Shown one piece after another: positions 10,848 through 19,122 of a stretch of DNA of 64,000 nt; the stretch's first letter is position 1, and each line of letters begins with the position of its first letter. The DNA is taken from NCBI GenBank assembly GCA_902563305.1, contig CACEWP010000002.1:23066-87065 (forward strand). Reading direction: 5' to 3'. The stretch comes from an uncultured Alphaproteobacteria bacterium (GTDB lineage Bacteria > Pseudomonadota > Alphaproteobacteria > Methylaequorales > Methylaequoraceae). Below the pieces are notes generated by a model. The model ran no database searches. It had not been told where the DNA came from and was given only the letters and a program-made list of their open reading frames with translations. The translations under genes and the position numbers were made by a program.

Positions 10848-12312
10848 TCTTGAGAATATTTTCTAATACCTTGGCAGAACTCATAACACCAGGAACTCCG
10901 GCACCTGGATGACATCCTGCTCCAACAAAATAAAGATTTTTAAAGTTTTCTGATTTATTGTGGAATCTAAACCAAGCTGACTGTCTGAATATTGGAGAAA
11001 TTGAAAAACCAGTCCCATACAACGAATTATAATCTTTTTTAAAATCAGATGGTGACATATGAAAACAGGTAATTAAATTCTTACGAAGTTCAGGAAGAAT
11101 TGATTTTTCAAGAGCAATAAGAATTTTTTCTTGATAAATCTTACCATAATTTTTCCAGTCGATATTATTTTTAAGATTTGGTACAGGTGATAAAACATAA
11201 AAACAATCGCAATTCTTTGGGGCCATTGCTTTGTCTGTTGCTGTTGGTCTATGAAGGTATAAACTAAAATCTTCTGCCAGGATTTGTTTATTAAAAATAT
11301 CTTTTAATAAACCTTCGTATCTCTTTCCCATCCATATGGTATGATGAGCAATTTTTGAATACTTTTTTTTGGTACCAAAGTAGATTACAAATAGTCCCAT
11401 TGAAAAATCCATCTTTTCAATCTTTTTCTTATTCCATTTCTTGTTTAGCTTAGTATTAATTAAATATTTATATGTAAATGCAGGGTCTGTATTTAAAATA
11501 ATTTTGTCTGCGGATATTTTTCTTTTTTTAACTTTGATTCCAACTGCTACATTTTTATCAAAAACAATATTTGTTACCTCTGAATTTTTAAATATTTTAA
11601 TATTCTCTTCTTTCATTAATTTTTCAAACCCTTTAATTATTTTACCTGTTCCACCCATTGCATAATGAACTCCCCATTTTCTTTCCAAAAAGTGAATAAG
11701 ATTATAAATTGATGTTGTTTCAATAGGGTTTCCTCCGAGAAGTAAAGGTTGAATACTGAAAGCTTGTCTAATTTGTTCATTCTTTATAAATTTTGATACT
11801 AGCTGAAAAACGCTTAAATAACTCTTTAATGTTATCAATGTTGGTATCTGCTTAAGCATAAAAAAGAAGTCATGAAATGGAACAAAAGATAGTTTGTTGA
11901 AGCCAATATTAAAAATTTTTTCAGAAAAGTTCAAAAGACGTCGATAACCAATAACATCTTTATTGTTAAATTTAGATATTTCTTTTTCTGTTTTTTTTAA
12001 ACAACTTGAGTAATCAAAAGTTTTTTTGTTAGATGAAAAATAAAATCTGTACCATGGTTCTACTTCAACAAATTTTACATATTTTGATCTATCTTTTCCA
12101 AAAAGTTGAAATAGTTCATTAAATAGGAAAGGCGCTGTAATGACTGTTGGTCCAGCATCGAAAGTGAAACCTGACTTTTTAAAAACTCTTGCTCTTCCAC
12201 CTAGCTGATCAAGTTTCTCATAAATTGAAACTTCGTATCCCATTGCTTTCAATCTTAGTGCAGCTGAAATACCACCAAAACCCGAACCTACAACGACTGC
12301 AGTTTTTTTCAT
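10840..12312 (-). CDS. crtI: Phytoene desaturase
   Basis: CrtI is the FAD-dependent four-step desaturase that turns phytoene into lycopene. The 490 aa protein has the N-terminal dinucleotide-binding motif (VVVGSGFGGISAALRL, then GGRARVF and TFDAGPTVI). The C-terminal flavin signature NLYFVGAGCHPGAGVPGV is also present. The ATG overlaps the crtE TGA by four bases. Confidence 0.96.
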   Translation of the reverse strand: MKKTAVVVGSGFGGISAALRLKAMGYEVSIYEKLDQLGGRARVFKKSGFTFDAGPTVITAPFLFNELFQLFGKDRSKYVKFVEVEPWYRFYFSSNKKTFDYSSCLKKTEKEISKFNNKDVIGYRRLLNFSEKIFNIGFNKLSFVPFHDFFFMLKQIPTLITLKSYLSVFQLVSKFIKNEQIRQAFSIQPLLLGGNPIETTSIYNLIHFLERKWGVHYAMGGTGKIIKGFEKLMKEENIKIFKNSEVTNIVFDKNVAVGIKVKKRKISADKIILNTDPAFTYKYLINTKLNKKWNKKKIEKMDFSMGLFVIYFGTKKKYSKIAHHTIWMGKRYEGLLKDIFNKQILAEDFSLYLHRPTATDKAMAPKNCDCFYVLSPVPNLKNNIDWKNYGKIYQEKILIALEKSILPELRKNLITCFHMSPSDFKKDYNSLYGTGFSISPIFRQSAWFRFHNKSENFKNLYFVGAGCHPGAGVPGVMSSAKVLENILKNE

Positions 12313-13403
12313 CTATATTTTTTTATATTTTTGGTGAGTCTTGTTATTATTGAACTTATTACGAAACTGACTATTTTGGATAATCCTTCATCAGTTTTAT
12401 TTGAAATATCAATGGCTTTTTGTGACACCTCATTTAAATGGCGAAATGACATATCAAGCGCACCATTTTTTTTAATTTTTTCTAACCAGAAACTGATTTC
12501 GTCTTCAGAAATTGAATCATATCTTTTTTTAAGAAACCTTTGCAGGATGAATTTTTCTCCGTTAGTTGCATTTTCTATAAAATGCATTATCAAAATATTC
12601 ATTTTTCCTTCTTTGAGATCTCTGCCTGGTAAGCCCCTATCTTTTAATCCAAGAAAATCAGATAAATCATCTTGTATCTGATAAGCGATTCCAGTTTCAT
12701 ATAGAGGGGAAAAATAATTATCTTCAAAATTTATTCCTGACAGTATTAGTGCTAATTTAATAGGTAAACATATTAGCCCACCAGTTTTTGCTTTTGATGT
12801 AGACTCATAATCGTGCATTTTTAAATTAAAATCTGATCTACTTAATATTTCGACTGATTGTCCTTTAACAGTTTGTTTTATCGTATTACTTAATTCTCTG
12901 ATTGCTTTGCACTTAAGACTAGAGTCTACGTCAGCATTCGCAAGAATTTCAAATGAAGCGGAAATGAAAAAGTCTCCTAGGTTTATAGCTGTATGGTCTC
13001 CAAATCTATTCCATATTGTAGGAAGTCCTCTTCTTAAGATATCTCTGTCTTGGAGGTCATCATGTATTAATGATGCATTATGAATAAATTCACAACACAT
13101 TGCTATATTAAATGAAACTTTCTTCTCCAATCCAAATAATTTAGAAGATAAAAGAGCAAGGATAGCTCTAAACCTCTTTCCACCTGATTTTAACTGATAT
13201 TTTGCACAATGCCCCATCCATGTATCATCACACAAAATTTCTGACATATTTTTATCCAACTTTTTTAGATCATTTTTGTAAAACGAGTGATCTAAAAAAC
13301 TTAAATCTATATTTTTTTGAAAATCATCCAGGCTTAACCAGTTTTTATTACTGTATAAAAACTGCAGATCTTTTTCAATTTTTTGTGTTTGCAATTTTTC
13401 CAT
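12309..13403 (-). CDS. crtE: Geranylgeranyl diphosphate synthase
   Basis: CrtE extends farnesyl diphosphate to geranylgeranyl diphosphate for carotenoid synthesis. The 364 aa protein has the first aspartate motif HDDLQDRD, then GDHTAINLGDFF, and the second motif YQIQDDLSDF. It has an N-terminal extension relative to IspA-type synthases. I chose ATG 13403 because the longer frame runs back through the opsin terminator hairpin. That ATG lies only four bases after the terminator U-tract, with no Shine-Dalgarno site other than hairpin sequence. A separate farnesyl-type synthase (ispA) is at 23612. Confidence 0.9.
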   Translation of the reverse strand: MEKLQTQKIEKDLQFLYSNKNWLSLDDFQKNIDLSFLDHSFYKNDLKKLDKNMSEILCDDTWMGHCAKYQLKSGGKRFRAILALLSSKLFGLEKKVSFNIAMCCEFIHNASLIHDDLQDRDILRRGLPTIWNRFGDHTAINLGDFFISASFEILANADVDSSLKCKAIRELSNTIKQTVKGQSVEILSRSDFNLKMHDYESTSKAKTGGLICLPIKLALILSGINFEDNYFSPLYETGIAYQIQDDLSDFLGLKDRGLPGRDLKEGKMNILIMHFIENATNGEKFILQRFLKKRYDSISEDEISFWLEKIKKNGALDMSFRHLNEVSQKAIDISNKTDEGLSKIVSFVISSIITRLTKNIKKYR

Positions 13404-13407
13404 GATC

Positions 13408-13443
13408 AAAAAAAAGGGAAACATCAATTTTGATGTTTCCCTT
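13408..13443 (-). terminator. Strong intrinsic terminator after proteorhodopsin, abutting crtE
   Basis: A 14-bp perfect stem (13414-13427 with 13430-13443, two unpaired bases at the tip) is followed on the minus strand by an eight-base T-run. It starts about 20 bases past the opsin stop. The crtE ATG lies four bases beyond the T-run, so transcripts reaching crtE must either read through it or start inside the opsin gene. Confidence 0.92.
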
Positions 13444-13463
13444 ATAAATTAATTACATAATTT

Positions 13464-14159
13464 TTAGGCTTTTGCAGAATCTGCTTTAGCAGCAGCCCAA
13501 ATAATTACACCAAACGCAATCTTGTTGATGTAATCAGCGAGGTTATATACCCAGTTAAGTGTTTCAGGATCTGCTCCACCACCTAAGTAACCTAGGAAAT
13601 ATCCAATTGGGTAAATTGACCAACCAATTGACACAATCCATTTTAATGCATTAAAAGCAGATTTCATTCCTTCAGAATTACTTGATGCACTTGCTTGAGC
13701 AGCCTCACCAGCAAATACCTCATAAAGAATGTAAATCCACCCGGCCATTCCTACTATGAAACCGACTGTTGCGTTAATGTAGCCAGCCTCTCCCATGAAA
13801 CCACCGACTAGCATTATGATTGTTCCTATTAATAATCTCCAAAAAATTCCGGCAGTAGCAGCACCCACCGCAGCGAGAATTAGATAGAACTCAATCATTT
13901 GAAGAGGAACTGTTAATAACCAATCAATATACCTGTATACTGTTGGAGATTCACCTGTAGAGACCCAAACGTCTCTCATGTAATAGTAATGAACAGCTGC
14001 TATAAGAGTTACTAGTCCAGCTACTCTTACTGAAGTTGCCCATTGTTTAGAAACGCTATTGGCTTCAAGGAAGAAGAATGCTGTAGATGCAACCATTGAA
14101 ACTGAAATTATCCAGAAGGTAACACCAACAAAATCTTCGGGTTTTAGCATATAATCCAT
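13464..14159 (-). CDS. Proteorhodopsin, proton-pumping, blue-tuned
   Basis: A seven-helix retinal-binding light-driven proton pump of the inner membrane, 231 aa. RYIDWLLTVPLQM carries the proton acceptor D79, T83 and the spectral-tuning Q87 (position 105 in green proteorhodopsin numbering, where Q gives blue absorption). E90 is the proton donor, so the motif is D-T-E as in outward proton pumps. H57 pairs with the acceptor, and K213 in YINKIAFG is the retinal Schiff-base lysine. Unlike the SAR86 protein there is no obvious signal peptide. AAAGGA precedes the ATG at good spacing. Its composition is visibly less AT-rich than the neighbours, as expected of a highly expressed, glycine- and alanine-rich protein. 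Confidence 0.97.
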   Translation of the reverse strand: MDYMLKPEDFVGVTFWIISVSMVASTAFFFLEANSVSKQWATSVRVAGLVTLIAAVHYYYMRDVWVSTGESPTVYRYIDWLLTVPLQMIEFYLILAAVGAATAGIFWRLLIGTIIMLVGGFMGEAGYINATVGFIVGMAGWIYILYEVFAGEAAQASASSNSEGMKSAFNALKWIVSIGWSIYPIGYFLGYLGGGADPETLNWVYNLADYINKIAFGVIIWAAAKADSAKA

Positions 14160-14187
14160 AAGATTATCCTTTCGTATTAATTAAATC

Positions 14188-14205
14188 TTGAGCAACAATG
14201 CTCAA
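14188..14205 (-). promoter_or_regulatory. Small hairpin in the proteorhodopsin 5' leader
   Basis: TTGAGCA (14188-14194) and TGCTCAA (14199-14205) form a perfect 7-bp stem with a four-base loop, about 28 bases upstream of the opsin ATG. In a leader of this position it could stabilise the mRNA or tune translation. No known regulatory family is recognised. Confidence 0.4.
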
Positions 14206-14230
14206 AAGTTAAAGTTTGTACAAGCAGATT

Positions 14231-14270
14231 AGGTGGGCATGATTATGCTATTGCCCAAAAAACCTCCCCA
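14231..14270 (-). promoter_or_regulatory. Second structured element upstream of proteorhodopsin
   Basis: TGGGCA (14234-14239) pairs with TGCCCA (14252-14257), and flanking AGG/CCT bases can extend the stem around a bulge. It is one of the most GC-rich non-coding patches in the window. It lies in the roughly 200-base spacer between the DUF3429 gene and proteorhodopsin, the longest non-coding stretch here. I could not place a convincing -35/-10 pair in this spacer. Confidence 0.3.
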
Positions 14271-14360
14271 TAAAGTTAATACTAGGATGACTAAAAATTT
14301 TTTTTATTCAAGAAAAAAAAATAGGATTTTTCATAAATAACTGATTTTATTGATAAAAAA

Positions 14361-14837
14361 TTATAATAAAAGAGAAAGTGATGCTGTAATTGTTGCATTA
14401 ATTCTTAATTTTTTAAACCATGGCGCTAAACTATTTTTAAGGATTTTAAGATCAATAAATAGGCTTAAAAAAAGAGAGATAAATATAATAAAATAATCAT
14501 AATATTTAAAATATAAATTATTGTAAGTAAGAACTAACAGTAGCGGAATTAAAGGTATCACAAGCAAATTATTTTTTCTATGAATGATCATTTTCTGCCA
14601 CTGCATTCCTGAGAGAAACGAGATAATTAATGAGGCATAAGTAAATGAAATTTTTTCAACATTCATAAAATTTGATAAAAAAGGACTGTAATCAAAATAT
14701 TTTGCTAGTGGTGAAATATAAAATGGAATGATTCCTAAATATGTAATTAGGATTACTTTTTTATTAGAAGAACTCATATTCCCATTAAAAAATTTAATAT
14801 TTATCTGTCTTGCTTGATCAAATTTAATGTTTATCAT
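14361..14837 (-). CDS. DUF3429-family membrane protein
   Basis: A protein of up to 158 aa with four to five hydrophobic segments. GIIPFYISPL and the FLSGMQW motif in the third segment match the DUF3429 family, whose function is unknown. The start could be the ATG at 14837 or, better matching the family length, the internal ATG at 14777 (MSSSNKK), which has GGGA just upstream. It lies upstream of proteorhodopsin on the same strand but is separated by about 200 bases, so it is probably not part of that unit. Confidence 0.7.
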   Translation of the reverse strand: MINIKFDQARQINIKFFNGNMSSSNKKVILITYLGIIPFYISPLAKYFDYSPFLSNFMNVEKISFTYASLIISFLSGMQWQKMIIHRKNNLLVIPLIPLLLVLTYNNLYFKYYDYFIIFISLFLSLFIDLKILKNSLAPWFKKLRINATITASLSLLL

Positions 14838-14859
14838 ATAGATTTTGGAGTTTCTAGCA

Positions 14860-15072
14860 ATGACAGATGATGAATTGATTAGTATCAGAAATTATCTAAA
14901 CAAAATTTTTAATACCCAAGAGTTTGTTGTAAAGAAAAGAAAATCAATTGACGATTCTTGCGAAGTTTATCTTAATGATGAATTTTTAGGTTTAATATAT
15001 AAAGAAAGTGAAGATGGAGAAGATGATTATCAATTTCACATGACTATCTTAAAAGAAGATCTTAATCAATAA
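14860..15072 (+). CDS. DUF3126-family small protein
   Basis: A 70 aa acidic protein. The pattern EVYLNDEFLGLIYKESEDGE followed by YQFHMTIL is characteristic of DUF3126, a small alphaproteobacterial family of unknown function. ATG 14860 is chosen over TTG 14845 because GGAG lies nine bases upstream. It is 13 bases before the next gene and may share its transcript. Confidence 0.82.
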   Translation: MTDDELISIRNYLNKIFNTQEFVVKKRKSIDDSCEVYLNDEFLGLIYKESEDGEDDYQFHMTILKEDLNQ

Positions 15073-15085
15073 TAAAGTTAGATTT

Positions 15086-15811
15086 ATGGGTATATTAAAG
15101 TTATTTTTAATCTTATTGTTAATGAGTTCATATTTAAATGCACATCATAAGATATACAGTCCAAGAGTAGAAGAAGGGAGACAATCTCTGGAATGGAGAG
15201 GACATTTCAATCATGATGATAGGGATGAATATAATAAATCTCATCACCATGTTTTTGAAACTGAATATTCTTGGTCAAGCTTTTGGCAATCAGAATTGGA
15301 GTTTCATGTATCTGACAATGAGGAAACTCCTCTGGATTGGGAAAAAACTGAATTTCAAAATCAACTTCAAATATTTGATTTTAATAATTTTGCTGGAGCT
15401 CTTTATTTTTCATATAATTATGTTACCAAACAGGATGAGGCAGATGAAATTGAATACAAATATTTAAATGAGTTTAATAATGATCATTTTAGTTTAATAA
15501 CAAATTTTATTTTTGAAAAAGGAGTTGGAAGCAAGGCTTCAGGTTCAACAACTTTTGATCTAAGTAATCAATTAATGCTAAAGAATGTCGTTATTGCTGA
15601 TGTTGACATAGGAGTTGTTGGATTTAGTACTTTTGGAGAAGTATCAAGTTTTGAGACTTTTGGTTCGCAAAAACATCTATATGGAGTCCAATTTGAGACA
15701 GAATTTGAGTTAGATAAATTTGATTATGAGATTTCTTTATCCTACCTTCATGGACTAACTGATGCCTCGACAAATCATATGTTTTTATGGAATATGGAAT
15801 TAGAGTTTTAA
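15086..15811 (+). CDS. Secreted, probable outer-membrane beta-barrel protein of unknown function
   Basis: A 241 aa protein with a clear signal peptide (GILKLFLILLLMSSYLNA, cleavage probably before HHK). Alternating aromatic/polar strands follow and the chain ends in phenylalanine (MELEF), as outer-membrane barrels do. The mature N-terminus is histidine-rich (HHK, FNH, SHHH), which may reflect metal binding. I do not recognise a named family. It ends two bases from the convergent lipoprotein gene. Confidence 0.6.
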   Translation: MGILKLFLILLLMSSYLNAHHKIYSPRVEEGRQSLEWRGHFNHDDRDEYNKSHHHVFETEYSWSSFWQSELEFHVSDNEETPLDWEKTEFQNQLQIFDFNNFAGALYFSYNYVTKQDEADEIEYKYLNEFNNDHFSLITNFIFEKGVGSKASGSTTFDLSNQLMLKNVVIADVDIGVVGFSTFGEVSSFETFGSQKHLYGVQFETEFELDKFDYEISLSYLHGLTDASTNHMFLWNMELEF

Positions 15812-15813
15812 AA

Positions 15814-16818
15814 TTAGAAGCCAAGCTCTTTTAATTTTTTAAGATAATTTTCTTCACTTATGAGACCTCTTTCTCTCATACTCTCCAATGACTTCAATGT
15901 AAGCTGATTTTGGCTAGACTGAATGGTATTCATATTAACCGGGTTTTGTTGATAATATCCTCTGTATTGATTTTGATAATTTGGGTAGGGTTGTTGAGAA
16001 TTCATATCATATGGAGTTTGGCGATAATTTGGTGGGTAGCGATTACCATATCTAGGTTGAGGTTGATAGGGATTTCTAATAGATTTAAGCTCATTTCTAA
16101 GACTTTGGACCTCATTTCTCAAGTCTTGAACTCCAATGGTTGATTGAAGCGCTGTTCTTTGTTCTTGACTATTTAAAAAACTTCTAGCTTTAAGTGCTTG
16201 ATTTGTAAAAACTAACCAATCTTTTCTATTCTTGGCTTTTGTAGGTCTAAAAACTCCAGAATTAGGTAGAGCACTAAGTCTGAACTTATTATTAATTGTT
16301 TGAAATCTTGAACCAGGAGCATAAGGGTTTTTCTTTAGATCAGGATTAACACCTGAAGCCAACATTGGATCTGTTTCTGACATATTACCTTTTCTAAGAA
16401 TTGAGCCAAAAATTAGGTTAAGTCCAGATTTATTATAAAATATTCTACCTGATGTGACTCTATTTGCGGATAGTCCTTTTTGTTTATACCAACCTTCAAT
16501 TGTGAAAACAACGTCCTCATTGGATTGAGCTTCTAATAGTGCTTCACTAATTGCGATTGCATAATCATCTACCTTATTGTTAGGAAAAAGTTGCTGAGGT
16601 TTTGAACCCCAAGTCGTAAGTACAAGTTTTAGTGCTCCCTCAATTCTTTGGGGATCAATCTTTATTGGATGAACATTTTTAATACGTTCATCTTCAACTT
16701 CTAATTGAACTCTTTCAAAACCACTTTTATAGAAATACTTATTATCTTCAAAAAAGTCTGAGACTGTGGAACATCCCATTAAAAAAACAGTTATAATTAA
16801 AGTTAATAAGAATTTCAT
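15814..16818 (-). CDS. Lipoprotein with coiled coil, proline/tyrosine-rich linker and SHOCT-like C-terminus
   Basis: The 334 aa protein begins with a lipoprotein signal peptide and lipobox (LMGC, acylated cysteine at residue 16). Residues about 50-200 form a globular domain I do not recognise. A short coiled coil with repeated LRNE units (about 232-247) follows, then a low-complexity linker rich in Pro, Tyr, Gln and Asn. A terminal helical pair (SLESMRERGLISEENYLKKL) resembles a SHOCT oligomerisation domain. It is probably envelope-anchored; its function is unknown. Confidence 0.65.
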   Translation of the reverse strand: MKFLLTLIITVFLMGCSTVSDFFEDNKYFYKSGFERVQLEVEDERIKNVHPIKIDPQRIEGALKLVLTTWGSKPQQLFPNNKVDDYAIAISEALLEAQSNEDVVFTIEGWYKQKGLSANRVTSGRIFYNKSGLNLIFGSILRKGNMSETDPMLASGVNPDLKKNPYAPGSRFQTINNKFRLSALPNSGVFRPTKAKNRKDWLVFTNQALKARSFLNSQEQRTALQSTIGVQDLRNEVQSLRNELKSIRNPYQPQPRYGNRYPPNYRQTPYDMNSQQPYPNYQNQYRGYYQQNPVNMNTIQSSQNQLTLKSLESMRERGLISEENYLKKLKELGF

Positions 16819-16868
16819 AAAAAATATATATTTGAGTTGATTCTATCTTTTTATTTATTTTTTTAAAC

Positions 16869-16900
16869 AAAAAAAAAAGGAGAGCATATACTCTCCTTTT
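16869..16900 (-). terminator. Intrinsic terminator of the porin gene
   Basis: AAAAGGAGAG (16875-16884) pairs with CTCTCCTTTT (16891-16900) around a six-base loop. On the minus strand ten T residues follow. It lies about 30 bases past the porin stop. The plus strand also has a T-run, so it may act in both directions, but no plus-strand gene ends there. Confidence 0.9.
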
Positions 16901-16928
16901 TTATAACTATAATTAGTTAGTTAGATTT

Positions 16929-18251
16929 CTACCAGAAGAAGAACGCTCCAACTCCACCAAAGGAATCTTCTTGTTCATCGTCTGCGAGGTACCATGATTT
17001 TTCAGCATAACCACCTTCAGCTACTAATCTAAAGTTATCAGTAACGTTGTGCCAAATCATACCAGAATGCATGATATTGCCATTAGGTGTACCAGTAGTA
17101 TTCATATCACTACCGGTTTTCTTCATGAAGTTACCACCGTAAGAATAACCTACTGAAGTACCTTGACCAAAATCAAAAGTACCCTGGATGTATCCACCGT
17201 AAGTTTTTCTTTCTTTACCAACATCATCAAGTGCTCCAACAGAAGTTGATGCAGCAGCACCTGTACCGCCAGTAGCGTGTTGACCTCTCATACCCATTGC
17301 AGTTCCATAAAAACCTGTAGCAACAAGTGAGAAACCTTCATAAGTAAGTTTTGTACCAAAACCTACACCAGCAGAGTCTACATCAGTGTCATCATCAGTG
17401 TCAAATGTTGTTCCACTTGCGGAAGAGCTGTTTTTGAAAGCCTCGCCCTGAGCCGTAGTTCTCTCTGTATTTTGATAAGAACCATCAACCCATAAATTTA
17501 CGCCCAGACCAGTTTGGAAGAAGTCTCCATTCCAAGTGATTTGCGCTTCAACTCTAGGAGATGACATGTCTGTAGCAGAGAAAGCATCAGTATCTGCACG
17601 AATTTCATCTGGATCAAATATAGCAACTTTTGCATTAAATCCAGCACCTAAATCAGGTAAAGTCCATGATACTTGCGGTTTGAAGTCAGTGTAAAGATAA
17701 CCAACACCAATTCTACCGAGTGTAGTGTTTGAGTTATTAGCTGTTGCAGCCGCACCAACACCAAATAAAAGCATATCATTAAGGATAGCGTTACTTTGGT
17801 GAATACCAAGACTACGTCCAACTAAAACAGACCCGAAGAAACCAGCTATTGAACCACTTGTTTCACGAATGTTTATTTGACCGTTCCCTAAAGAGTTTTC
17901 GTCACCGTTCATATGAGTGTATAAGCCAAGTCTTGCAGACATGTCTAATCCATTAGCCGTTGGAGCTTTTAAAGTCATACCCCATACGTTTGGTAAAAGA
18001 CCAGTCACAATACTTACGTCATCATTACCTCCCATAATACCTGCGGTAGTATCGAAAGCAACAGTTGCTCCACCAGAAGTAGTTGGTGCATCTGATACAC
18101 TGTTTTTCATAACGAATGCGTTAGCCGCGCCGTCAAATGAAACTTCCCAACCTTCTTGACTCATCAACAAAATTTTTGAATCAACTGAAGTGGAAGCTAA
18201 AGCCATGACAGCTGGAATAGCAGCTACAGCAATTTTTTTAGAAATTTTCAT
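16929..18251 (-). CDS. Major outer-membrane porin
   Basis: A 440 aa protein with a signal peptide (MKISKKIAVAAIPAVMALA, cleavage around residues 20-26). It has a long run of amphipathic strands with glycine-aspartate turns and ends in FFFW, the aromatic terminus required for barrel assembly. This fits general or OmpU/PhaR-type porins. It is too short for, and lacks the plug of, a TonB-dependent receptor. GGAAGGAA lies just upstream, a strong intrinsic terminator follows, and the composition is more balanced than its neighbours, all consistent with very high expression. It lies 133 bases downstream of tonB; a separate promoter is likely. Confidence 0.85.
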   Translation of the reverse strand: MKISKKIAVAAIPAVMALASTSVDSKILLMSQEGWEVSFDGAANAFVMKNSVSDAPTTSGGATVAFDTTAGIMGGNDDVSIVTGLLPNVWGMTLKAPTANGLDMSARLGLYTHMNGDENSLGNGQINIRETSGSIAGFFGSVLVGRSLGIHQSNAILNDMLLFGVGAAATANNSNTTLGRIGVGYLYTDFKPQVSWTLPDLGAGFNAKVAIFDPDEIRADTDAFSATDMSSPRVEAQITWNGDFFQTGLGVNLWVDGSYQNTERTTAQGEAFKNSSSASGTTFDTDDDTDVDSAGVGFGTKLTYEGFSLVATGFYGTAMGMRGQHATGGTGAAASTSVGALDDVGKERKTYGGYIQGTFDFGQGTSVGYSYGGNFMKKTGSDMNTTGTPNGNIMHSGMIWHNVTDNFRLVAEGGYAEKSWYLADDEQEDSFGGVGAFFFW

Positions 18252-18384
18252 ATATTTCCTTCCTTAGTTTGTTAATATATTCAATTTTAATCATTTCATC
18301 TTACATTTTAAATTTTTTTGTAAAACTTATTACTACAATTCACTGCATTTTTATCATAAATTGTTGTTTTTTTACAACAGTTTG

Positions 18385-19122
18385 CTATTTTAGTATATAA
18401 TTAACTGGTATTCTTATTTTTAGGTACCCTTTAGAGTTCAATATTTCACTAGGCGGTTTTGGAAAATTGAACTTTTTTAAAATTTTCATTGTTGAATTAT
18501 AAAGTCGTTTTGGTGCTTTATTTTTAATTTCAATATCTATTAGCCTACCGTCTTTATCAATAATTAAAATCGAAGTAATTGTTCCTTGTTCTCTTCTTTT
18601 AATTGATTGAATGGGGTATGACTTTGATGCCATTTTATTAATTTCTAAAGATACAAAACTCAAATATTCACTAAGAATTTTATCAACTTTGACATTAACA
18701 TTTTTTTTGAGAGACTGATTTGGTATTGAGGGTTTAATTACTTTTGATGGTTTTGGTGCGTTTTTAGATATTTTTTTTTTAACTAAATTATCAGTTTCTT
18801 TGATTGGTTGTTTTGGAATAATTTCTTTATTTTTTGGTTTAACTAAATCTTTTTTTTCGATTTTTTTGTTTAAAGATAGAGTATCCTTTTTTTTTAAAAT
18901 TTTTTTTGGTACTTCTTTTTTTGGTATTTCTTTTTTATGAGATTGTTTGACAGGTTTTGGTTTTGTTACTTCAGGAGATGCGATACTAAAATCCCTAAAT
19001 TCGCTTAAATTTACAACATAAACTTCACTATCTTTCTTTTCTGTATTTAAGAAATAAATTACAGATAAGTGCATGGTTGCAGAGAAAATAATTGAATAAA
19101 TTAGAAATCTTATATTAGTCAT
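18385..19122 (-). CDS. tonB: TonB-like energy transducer
   Basis: TonB spans the periplasm and passes proton-motive force from ExbB/ExbD to outer-membrane receptors. The 245 aa protein has an N-terminal signal anchor (about residues 5-25) and a long Lys/Pro-rich periplasmic linker with repeated KKE-P units. The C-terminal TonB domain ends in GYLKIRIPVNYIL and contains GTITSILIIDKDGRL. It overlaps the preceding exbD by eight bases. No TonB-dependent receptor is encoded in the window. A TolA-like role is less likely given the C-terminal domain. Confidence 0.82.
   Translation of the reverse strand: MTNIRFLIYSIIFSATMHLSVIYFLNTEKKDSEVYVVNLSEFRDFSIASPEVTKPKPVKQSHKKEIPKKEVPKKILKKKDTLSLNKKIEKKDLVKPKNKEIIPKQPIKETDNLVKKKISKNAPKPSKVIKPSIPNQSLKKNVNVKVDKILSEYLSFVSLEINKMASKSYPIQSIKRREQGTITSILIIDKDGRLIDIEIKNKAPKRLYNSTMKILKKFNFPKPPSEILNSKGYLKIRIPVNYILK

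Noticed and set aside
12309..13427. Longer crtE starting within the opsin terminator hairpin
   Set aside because: The extra residues come from the stem and T-run and are hydrophobic junk for this family. ATG 13403 fits the N-terminus better.
16929..18251. Porin as the missing TonB-dependent receptor
   Set aside because: At 440 aa it is too short and has no plug domain or TonB box. Its strong terminator and signal peptide fit a general porin.
18362..18379. TGTTGT/ACAACA hairpin after tonB as an intrinsic terminator
   Set aside because: It is only six A/T-rich base pairs with no U-tract on the minus strand, so it is too weak to call.
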